From contig CM034305.1 of assembly GCA_019925795.1 (NCBI GenBank), positions 67,320,573-67,384,572 of the forward strand: 64,000 nt of DNA. The letters run 5' to 3'. The translations under genes and the position numbers were made by a program. Below are positions 12,191 through 21,018 of this stretch, one piece after another. Positions within the stretch are counted from its first letter, which is position 1, and the number at the start of each line of letters is the position of its first letter. Under the pieces are notes generated by a model. The model did no database searches. It worked only from the letters and a program-made list of their open reading frames with translations, and had not been told where the DNA came from. Origin of the DNA: Dendrobium chrysotoxum. Its lineage: Eukaryota > Streptophyta > Magnoliopsida > Asparagales > Orchidaceae.

Positions 12191-13063
12191 TTGCGTCGTT
12201 CTATAGGATTAGAATCCAGGTTGTTGTCGGTGGAGCCTGGCCACCACTACTTTTCTGTACTCTGGGATGTATATTGTATGGCACTTGCCATGGACTTTGG
12301 ACACTCTCTTTTGTGATTTCTGATGTGATGATTTACTTACTTGTTTGCGCAGTAGAAATGGCATGATTTTCATAGGTTTTCTTTCTTGCATGTGTATGTG
12401 CCTGATTCGCTAGGCTCTTTAGGGATAAAATTCTTCTACTCATAATTAAAGTTAAAATTTTAAGAATTAAATAACATAGAAAGATAACGATTTAGGGAAT
12501 AGCCGGAATCGTCCGGGGTCGCATGCATATCAACGCATCTTCCTTTCCTTGTTTAGACACTTCCCCGCCCGAGGGTAGAGTTCAGATAATCCGACCTATG
12601 AGGATGAGGTTCTGAACCTGGGGAAGCCTAGTCTTTCTAAAAAAATTTATTTTTATAAGCCTTTTTAAAATCTCATGCATTCCTGATTTGGGTATTTAAT
12701 CAGCACGCATTGCATTAGTAACTAATTAAAATTAAGATTTAATTGCATTAGTCTTAGGAGCATAGTACCATACATAAGTTCGGGGTCACTTAGGAAATCT
12801 CTCTAGATGTCGACCTCAAATTCTAAAAACTCAGCCATCCACCCATCTTTCATAAAGACCGGATAGCATGGATTTTATACGATTAGGTGGTTTAGCTGGC
12901 TTTCCTTTTCAGGCAGGATATAAGTCCAGGTTGCATTAGTTAGGACACGGGCCTTAGTGTTGTATGGAACACTAAGCCCACCTTAGATTTAGGATTCAAG
13001 GCTACTACACTGGGTGTCTCGTAGTATGCCTCATCGGTGGGTAAGCTCCTCCTCCTTCTGGGC

Positions 13064-13069
13064 TATAAA
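13064..13069 (+). promoter_or_regulatory. Candidate TATA box of the giant LTR
   Basis: tataaa lies in a locally GC-richer stretch, 570 bp before the LTR end. If used, transcription would start near 13,095 and leave an R-U5 of about 540 bp. It is preserved in LTR 2 (27,017-27,022). Inference from motif and position only. Confidence 0.3.
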
Positions 13070-13644
13070 CCCTACCTATCCGCATCACATGGATGTCGCC
13101 GCTTCTATCTTTCTCTCACGCATGTGGTATGAAGTGATTTCTTTTTTTTTTCAGTTTCCTTCAGTTTGACCGGCCGAGTGCTTATGTGATCCGTGTATGT
13201 CGAAGTAGCCGAGTTGAGCCTATCTTTTCCCCTTGATTAGGAAGATCTTAGAAGTTTGCCTACGTGCTAAATCCATTTGAGAGAATAATATATCATCCCT
13301 AATCGAGAGTTTTATTAGGCCAAGGTCTAAGATGTAATTAACCACGGGGGCTTGCGCCCGTGGGAGACCGATCCCCACATCAAATAAACCCCATCCGAGC
13401 TGATGTATCGAGTGGGGGAAATCTCGTGACTTTTGGGTTATGCATATTATTATCCATCGAGGTATGTGGGCGAAAGCATCTATCCTCCATGGCTAATCAT
13501 ATGCATAATCCCATCTGCCCTCCCATTGGTCTATTTGTATAGAATGCGAAGGTCTACGATCATTTTGTCCTACGGGATAGTGTGGCCGTATCCTTCACAT
13601 TCTGTTCCCCACAAGTAGAATCCTTTCGGAGACCCACAGGTTTC

Positions 13645-13662
13645 TGGCGACCACGGTGGGAC
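13645..13662 (+). other. Primer-binding-site-like sequence
   Basis: tggcgaccacggtgggac begins six bases after the LTR end. The initial TGG would pair with a tRNA CCA end, and TGGCG starts are common in Ty3/gypsy Tat and Athila lineages. The exact tRNA cannot be named without a tRNA set. Confidence 0.6.
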
Positions 13663-14596
13663 AGGTCTCTCTCTCCATCTTTGGATGTTGTATTATTCTT
13701 TTCTGTAGGTATTTCTAGTTTGGTGCATGGTTTATGTTCCTCTCTTTTATTCCACTCTCTTCTCTTCATTCTTAATGATGATTAGATGTTTTTAATGTAT
13801 AAAGATTTAATTAAAATTTTGAGTTTATTAGATCTTTGTCCTTAATTATCAAATTCAAATCCAGATCAATTTATTTTAATTCTCCTTACTCAAATCAAGT
13901 TTTTAATTTCAATCAATTCTTAGTTGGAATTCTCTTAGGCTCAATATTGATTTATATCATTTCAAATGAAAGTTCATATCCTATTCTTGATTATAGAGCT
14001 TATATACTTGACATGTCCTTTAGTCTCCATCATCTCTCTTGTAGATTTGATCTTGATTTATATCAGTCCAATTAAGAATCTAATTTTTATTTTTAATGAT
14101 GGGATCCTTAAATTTGATATGTAGAATATTCAAAAGAAAAGTTAATTTGAGAAAAGTTTGAGGGTTTCAAATAAAAGACAAACTTTTGAGAAAATTTTTC
14201 TTAGAGAGTATGTGATTTATTTTTCTTAATGAAAATTTACCCCTATTTTATTTAAAATAGTAAGTAGTGTTGGTGACTCCTTTAAACGCTTAAAGAAAGT
14301 GTATGATGATTAATGAAAGAGTATGTCTTCTCCCTCCCATTCCTTGTATTGGGTGATTCTCATTTTTGAATTAAAATCTATGTCAAATTGAAATTGGGCA
14401 TAGAAATGAAAATTTTCTCCATCATCTTGCAATTTTCTATCTTGTAGGCATCTTTTGCATATCAATGAATCTACCTTATAATTTTCTTAATCAGGTTGTT
14501 CACCTTCATCATAGGATCGAGTTTGTTTTGTGAATTTTTCTTCCTTACATAAGAAAGTGAGTTCTCTTCTCTTATGTTTGGAAGATAATTTCACAA

Positions 14597-14860
14597 CTGA
14601 GAAATTTTTTTTTTTAGAGATTTAGAAAGGAAGTCAATTATAAAAGTGAAAAGATGCGCAAAGTGCGCCAAAAATGAAAAGATGCGCAAAGTGCGCCAAA
14701 AATGAAAAGATGCGCAAAGTGCGCCAAATTTGAAAGATGCACAAAGTGTATCAAAAGTGAAAGGATGTACAAAGTACATCAAAATTAAGAAAGAGGCACA
14801 AAATGAGCCCAAAATGAATAAGTAATTGACTTTCCTTTCTGGTAAATCTTTAAATCTCAG
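14597..14860 (+). repeat. Hairpin array inside a long inverted repeat
   Basis: Outer arms 14,597-14,640 and 14,823-14,860 are imperfect complements (ctgaga...gaaaggaagtcaatta against taattgactttcctttc...tctcag). Between them lie about six units of 27-29 bp (14,646-14,815), each with a small inverted repeat around AAA: GCGCA-aag-TGCGC in units 1-3, GATGCAC-aaa-GTGTATC in unit 4 and GATGTAC-aaa-GTACATC in unit 5. Arms change together between units, so pairing is kept. Confidence 0.8.
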
Positions 14861-15557
14861 AAAACTCATGTGTCTTTTGATATTTTTGATACCTGAGTTT
14901 GAAAATCATGACTTTGGATTCATCATTATGCAAAGATATTCTATAAGATATGAGATATTTTTCATGCAAGAAGATTGAAGAAGATTCAATTTCTTTCTCT
15001 AATTTAAATCTCTTTTGAGTTAGATTTCAATTCAAAAATTTCATATCTAAGGGAGAGAGCCCAGTTTAGCTTGTAGGGAACTTGACTTGGGTTAACGAAT
15101 TTTAGATCCCTAACCTTTTTGAGTTTAGATGGAGTCAACTCACTTCTTACTGAATTTTTAAATTTGATCCCACATGTCATTTGACCGGGTCAAAGTAATC
15201 AAGAGGTAAATCTTTCATTCTTAAAAATAATGCTCCTACTCTTTGATTAAGTTTCTACTCTTTAAAAATATGTGAATCAAACTTATCTCAATTAATTGAT
15301 GAGTGTTTAACATCTTTTAGTGTTTCCACTATTGAGTATGTTTAAATATTCATCTTATTCTTTCAAAAATTCATGCATGAAAATTTTTGAATCTCAACAT
15401 TTAATTATATCTTATTCTTATGGACTGATGTGATCATTTCCCTGATTGCACTCTTTTTGTCTTTTGAATCTTGGTTGTTTTGAGTTATGGTTGTTTTGCT
15501 TAGAAATGATCATTTGGCGTGTATTTATTCTCTTGATATCTTATATGCCACCATTTT

Positions 15558-16245
15558 TTGTTTGGGAGTCACTCTTCCATTCAAGTTGTTGAGTTTTCTC
15601 ACTTGTTTGGGAGCCATCCTCCCATTCAGGTTGTTGAGTTTTTGTTCACTTGTTTGGGAGCCACTATCCCATTCAAGTTGTTAGTTGTTGTTCACTTATT
15701 TGGGAGCCACTATCCCATTCAAGCTGTTAGTTTTGTCTACTTGATTGGGAGCACTCTCCCATTTAGGTTGTTGAATTTTCTTACTTATTTGGGAACCACC
15801 CTCCCATTTAGGTTGTTGATTTTGTTCACTTGCTTGGGAGCCACTCTCCTATTTAAATTGTTGAGTTTTTGTTCACTTGTTTGGGAGCCACCATCCCATT
15901 CAAGTTGTTGGTTTTTGTCCACTTATTTGGGAGCCACTATCCCATTCAAGCTCTTGAGGTTGTCCACTTGTTTGGGAGCCACTATCCCATTCAAGCTGTT
16001 GAGTTTTATTCACTTGTTTGGGAGTCACTATCTCATTCAAGCTTTTGGGTTTGTTCACTTGTTTGGGAGCCACTATCCCATTCAAGTTGTTAGTTTTGTC
16101 CACTTGTTTGGGAGCCAATATCTCATTCAAGTTGTTGAGTTTCTTTGTTCACTTGTTTGGGAGCCACTATCCCATTCAGGTTATTGTTTTGGTTCATTTG
16201 TTTGGGAGTCACTCTCTCATTCAAGTCCTGATTCCATTTCTCGGT
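15558..16245 (+). repeat. Tandem hairpin array, about 15 units of 42-50 bp
   Basis: Units share tttgggagccactatcccat and a ttgttgagttttgttcact-like linker. Each unit folds: in the unit at 15,967-15,995, CTTGTTTGGGA pairs with TCCCATTCAAG across a 7-base loop, with a TT/TT internal mismatch. Early units pair TGGGAG with CTCCCA instead of TGGGA with TCCCA. The array is open in several frames only because the repeat lacks stops. Confidence 0.85.
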
Positions 16246-16439
16246 TAGGTTCATTCCCTTAATCTTTCTATATGTGATTGTTATGTTCTTTCTCATATTG
16301 ATATCATGATATCTTTTCCTTGATTTTGCATGAATATTCGCCTTCCTTTCATATCGTTGCTCCTCTACGGACAGGCCCGTGTGAGGGATTTTTTCCCCTT
16401 GATATTACTTGTGGATTCCTTTGTTCAGGAAGTCCTTTT

Positions 16440-18560
16440 TACTACTCTTCTCCTTCTCACCGACAGACCTATGGTCGGGTGATTGTCCTGCTTTCTACTT
16501 TATCCTACCGACAGACCTATGGTCGGGTAGGAACTCTACTGTTTCGGGGCCTATGGCCGAGTAGAGGTGCTTCCTTTCCTTCGCTTCACCGACATACCTA
16601 TGGTCAGGTGATTGCCAAGTTTCCCTTTGTTCTACCGACAGACCTATGGTCGGGTAGAGACTTTGCTGTCGGGCCTATGGCCGAGCAAAGGTGGAGCCTT
16701 TCCTCTTCATCCTATCGTTAGACCTATGGCCGGATAGATGTTGAGCTTCCCGTTTTGTCCCACCGATAGACCTATGGCCGGGTGGACATCGGGCTTTCTG
16801 GTTGGTTGCCCGACAGAGTCCCTGGGAGGCATACTTCACCACCTCTTCATTCCCCCTGTTTTCTTTTTTTTCTGTTAGGGGGTTGTTGAGTCTCTGCTTT
16901 ATCCTACCGACAGACCTATGGCCGGGTAGGGACTTCGCTGTTTCGTGGCCTTTGGCCGGGTGAAGGTGCTTTTCCTTCTACTCTTTGTATCATCGACAGA
17001 CCTATGGTCGGGTGATTATTGAGTTTTCGCTTTATCCTACCGACAGACCTATGGCCGGGTAGGGACTTCACTGTTTCGTGGCATATGGCCGAGTGAGGGT
17101 GCTTCTCTTCCTCTTCACTGACAGACCTATGGTCGAGTGATTGTTGAGTCTCTGCTTTATCCTACCGACAGACCTATGGCCGGGTAGGAACTTCACTGTT
17201 TCGTGGCATATGGCCGAGTGAGGGTGCTTCTCTTCCTCTTCACTGACAGACCTATGGTCGAGTGATTGTTGAGTCTCTGCTTTATCCTACCGACAGACCT
17301 ATGGCCGAGTAGGGACTTCACTGTTTCGTGGCCTTTGGCCGGGTGAAGGTGCTTTTCCTTCTACTCTTTGTATCATCGACAGACCTATGGTCGGGTGATT
17401 ATTGAGTTTCCACTTTATCCTACCGACAGACCTATGACTGGGTAGGGACTTCGCTGTTTCGTGGCCTATGGTCGAGCGAGGGTGCTTTCTTTCCTTTTCC
17501 TCTTCACCGACAGACCTATGGTCGGGTGATTGCTCAGTTTCTGCTTTATCCTACCGACAGACCTATAGTCGGGTAGGAACTCTGCTGTTTCGGGGCCTAT
17601 GGCCGAGTAGAGGTGCTTTCTTTCCTTCGCTTCACCGACAGACCTATGGTCGGGTGATTACCGAGTTTCCCTTTGTTCTACCGACAGACCTATGGTCGGG
17701 TAGAGACTTTGTTGTCGGGCCTATGGCCGAGCAGAGGTGGATCCTTTCCTCTTCATTCTATCGACAGACCTATGGCCGGATAGATGTTGAGCTTCCCGTT
17801 TTGTCCCACCGACAGACCTATGGCCGGGTGGACATCGGGCTTTCTGGTTGGTTGCCCGACAGAGTCCCTGGGAGGCATACTTCACCACCTCTTCATTCCC
17901 CCTATTTTCTTTTTTTTTCTGTTAGGGGGTTGTTGAGTCTCTGCTTTATCCTACCGACAGACCTATGGCCGGGTAGGGACTTCGCTGTTTCGTGGCCTTT
18001 GGCCGGGTGAAGGTGCTTTTCCTTCTACTCTTTGTATCATCGACAGACCTATGGTCGGGTGATTATTGAGTTTCCCCTTTATCCTACCGACAGACCTATG
18101 GCCGGGTAGGGACTTCGCTGTTTCGTGGCCTTTGGCCGGGTGAAGGTGCTTTTCCTTCTACTCTTTGTATCATCGACAGACCTATGGTCGGGTGATTATT
18201 GAGTTTTCGCTTTATCCTACCGACAGACCTATGGCCGGGTAGGGACTTCACTGTTTCGTGGCATATGGCCGAGTGAGGGTGCTTCTCTTCCTCTTCACTG
18301 ACAGACCTATGGTCGGGTGATTGTTGAGTCTCTGCTTTATCCTACCGACATACCTATGGCCGAGTAGGGACTTCACTGTTTCGTGGCCTTTGGCCAGGTG
18401 AAGGTGCTTTTCCTTCTACTCTTTGTATCATCGACAGACCTATGGTCGGGTGATTATTGAGTTTTCGCTTTATCCTACTGACAGACCTATGGCCAGGTAG
18501 GGACTTCACTGTTTCGTGGCCTATGGCCGTGTGAGGGTGTTACCTTTCACTTCACCGTCA
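16440..18560 (+). repeat. Two-hairpin tandem array with about 1,046-bp higher-order period
   Basis: Two alternating hairpin types fill this region. Type A has arms such as TCACCGAC/GTCGGGTGA (16,457-16,482) or CCTACCGAC/GTCGGGTAGG (16,504-16,531) around the constant loop agacctatg, with a bulged G. Type B has outer arms such as CTCTACT/AGTAGAG (16,534-16,566) and an inner GGCC-tat-GGCC. The segment from about 16,440 to 17,490 is repeated, diverged, at about 17,490-18,540: gttggttgcccgacagag occurs at 16,801 and 17,847. Arm sequences differ between units but complementarity is kept. Confidence 0.88.
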
Positions 18561-18930
18561 GACTCATAGTCGGGTGATCGTTGAGTGTTCATTTCCTCTG
18601 CACATCACCGTGGGCTTGTACGCTAGGTGATTGTTGAGTGTTTTCCTTGTCCTTCTTCACCGTCAGACTCATGGTCGGGTGATCGTTGAGTGTTCCTTTC
18701 CTCTTCACATCACTGTGGGCTTGTACGCCAGGTGGTTGTTGAGTGTTCGCTTGTCCTTCTTCACCGTCGGATCTCCAGTCGAGTGGTTATTGACCTTCCT
18801 AGTGGTTGTTGACCTTCCTAGTGGTTGCTGACTTTCTGAGTGATTGTTGAGTTTTGCTCAGACTGTCGAGTTCCCCTTGTCCTTCCTCACCGTCAGATTT
18901 TCGGTCAGGTTGTTGAGTTTTCTTTGGCTC
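18561..18930 (+). repeat. Degenerate continuation of the hairpin array
   Basis: Shorter related units with tcaccgtcagactcat...gtcgggtga and tcaccgtgggcttgtacgctaggtga, again bounded by TCACC/GGTGA arms, then gagtggttgttgacctt-like repeats around 18,780-18,845. Confidence 0.65.
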
Positions 18931-18933
18931 CTT

Positions 18934-19003
18934 CTCACTGTTTCGATCTGATCAGGTGAGCTTCGAGTAGTTCTTATTCGCCTTTTCGATCTGGTCAGGC
19001 GAA
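18934..19003 (+). repeat. Paired hairpins with swapped arms
   Basis: CTCAC/GTGAG (18,934-18,960) and TTCGCC/GGCGAA (18,977-19,003) enclose nearly the same loop, tttcgatctgatca and tttcgatctggtca. Different arms around a shared loop again show paired change. Confidence 0.65.
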
Positions 19004-19049
19004 CGTTAGGTTCCTTTCTCTCTTCTGTCCTGCCATGCTTGCATGAGTG

Positions 19050-19610
19050 TGTGAGCATTGCTGTCTGTGTGGTTGAGTGAATGAGTGATTGCTCATTGCA
19101 TGATTGTGTGATTGTGGGATGATCATTATATGTTGGATTGCTTATTGTGTCCTTGTGTGATTATGTCATTACTGTATGATCACGGCATGATTGATTGACT
19201 TTTGCATGCTTGTGTGATTATGAAATGATTGTATGGTAATTACTAGATGATTATTACGTGATTATATGATTATTACATGGTCGCATTATTATTACATGAT
19301 TTGATGATTAGTATATGATTGGATGGTTGTCGTATGATTACATGTTTATCGCATGATTGTGTGATAGCTGTGTGATCGCATGATTATTATGTGATTTGAT
19401 GATTGTTATGAGATTATATAATTATGGCATGATTATGTGATAATTGTGATTGAATGATTGTTGTATGATTTGATGATCATTATATATTTGTTTGATTATT
19501 GCATGACTATATGGTTGAAGCATGCTTGGGTGGTCATTGCATGGCGGGACAATTATTGTATGATTGATGATTGTTGCATGACCGAATGCTTATTGAGTCT
19601 CATTAATTGG
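19050..19610 (+). repeat. Degenerate ATGATT-rich tract
   Basis: About 560 bp built from short variants of tgattgtgtgattattacatga with no fixed period and no reading frame. Composition differs sharply from the GC-richer hairpin arrays just upstream. Confidence 0.6.
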
Positions 19611-19638
19611 TTGTTTAGTTGTACCATCTTAGAGTTAG

Positions 19639-19710
19639 GGAGGTCAACGCCAACACGTGTGGTTCACCCATTGTTCATCACACATGTTGGGGTTGTGTTT
19701 GTTGACCTCC
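19639..19710 (+). repeat. Inverted repeat across the internal domain/LTR 2 junction
   Basis: GGAGGTCAAC (19,639-19,648) is a perfect complement of GTTGACCTCC (19,701-19,710), the start of LTR 2. Inside it CCAACACGTGTG (19,650-19,661) pairs with CACACATGTTGG (19,679-19,690) with one G-T pair. No purine-rich tract abuts the LTR where a polypurine tract is normally found. Confidence 0.75.
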
Positions 19711-20130
19711 TTTTTGGCGTCAAGTACTAACATAGTTGAATTACATATTTTGTAGGTCGACATGTTTGCTTGCATGTTGTGCCGCTTTGTGTCTGATAAA
19801 GGATCAAATCACATATTTTATCTCGATTCATTATTGGCTTTGGAATTCTTCCTTTTGATCACACATTGTTCATCATCATGTTTTAAAATGCGTGTGATCG
19901 GGCCGATGCTGACTTGATGTGTAATTTATGTGCATTTGAACTCTTATCATACATGTTCGTTCCAGGCGTGATATCTTTTGATTCGGGTCTCATTTTGCGA
20001 AACGGATTGCGCGAGCGCGTCCGGATCGTCGAGATCTTCCAAATGAGCCTATTCGTGCTCAAATCGAACACTGTTTGACGCGTGGCGAGGAGAGAGAAAG
20101 TGAGATTATTATCATTATCTTTTTTTTCTA

Positions 20131-20174
<44 letters not shown>

Positions 20175-20688
20175 TTCTATATATATATATATTTGATTAA
20201 TTTCTGATTAATTTAAATAAATATATATATAAAGAAAATATACACTCTTAATTAATTTAAAATTAAATAAATATAATATAATAAATTCAAATAAAGATAT
20301 ATAAGATATAAGGTTATATTTATATGTAAAATAAAATGAATGAACTATATAGCATTTTATTCAAATTAATGTGAGATCAAACTTAAATTCAAGATGATGT
20401 TATTTATCTTTTTCATATCGCTCTAAATAAGACAGGTTTAAATTTAATGGTTGATCTAGCAAGTTAAACTCAATCTTGACCCTTGGATGTAGGGCTTCAG
20501 TTTTGATCTCTCATTTGAATAGGCCGGTCCAGGAAAGAGGGGGTCGGTTCAGCCTTGTGATCGCTTCCAAGCCGCACAATACTTCTTCACGTGAAAGGGA
20601 TCTCTCAAAAAAAAAAAAGAAGGAATAAGAAAGCAAGAGGCAGAAGTTCCATCCTCTCTCCCTCTCGACAGCACGCCGGCGACTTCGA

Positions 20689-21018
20689 CGTCGACTTAGC
20701 ATTTCCGATTCACCGGCCGCCCGGCTCCAACGGGTCAAATCCATAGCTCACCGGCTGTTCGGCCTCCAGCTCCGTCTGGCACAAATCCCGAACTCCCTCT
20801 AGCTCGACGATTTTCCCGACCGAATCGATGATCTCTTCCATCGCTTGCAGTCCGTCCGGCTCGACCCCACCTAACTCAACGACCTGTTGCTAGCTGAGCT
20901 TCCTCAGATCTAGCTTTCGCATCCAGCTGTCAAAGCCTCCTACCCAGCTGAAATCAAGAGAAGGGTGCTGCACACGTTCTTCTATTCGGCAAGAATAATG
21001 GAGAGCTTATCTATGTGA
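20689..21018 (+). pseudogene. Protein-like stretch in LTR 2
   Basis: Second copy of the stop-interrupted frame at 6,720-7,064. It keeps all three internal stops, with a few substitutions. Confidence 0.4.

Larger units (their letters stand above)
5737..13638 (+). repeat. Giant element, LTR 1 (7.9 kb)
   Basis: Starts tgttgacctcctttttggcg and ends cggagacccaca. It is mostly AT-rich non-coding DNA with (ATT)n and (TA)n microsatellites (6,168-6,238), a GC-rich protein-like block (about 6,530-7,064), a second GC-rich block with a splice-donor-like end (10,226-10,350), and a hairpin-rich part (11,250-12,190). Short open frames within it do not resemble retroelement proteins. Confidence 0.95.
13639..19699 (+). 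other. Internal domain of the giant element, non-coding
   Basis: Located between the LTRs. Open frames here are by-products of stop-poor tandem repeats. From 13,639 to 14,590 and from 14,870 to 15,480 the DNA is AT-rich with no recognised feature beyond the primer-binding site; the remainder is repeat arrays described separately. Confidence 0.85.

Noticed and set aside
15558..16262. 234-codon open frame with repeated LVWEPLSHSS- and HLFGSHYPIQ-like peptides
   Set aside because: The repeat lacks stops in several frames and unit length varies without keeping a frame; the hairpin symmetry explains the sequence better than a protein.
17468..18010. 180-codon open frame with repeated RQTYGRV peptides
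   Set aside because: By-product of the ccgacagacctatggtcgg repeat; the frame changes between units and it crosses several array segments.
16440..18560. CRISPR-like array
   Set aside because: Spacing is irregular, the intervening sequences are themselves repeated, and the context is a plant retrotransposon.
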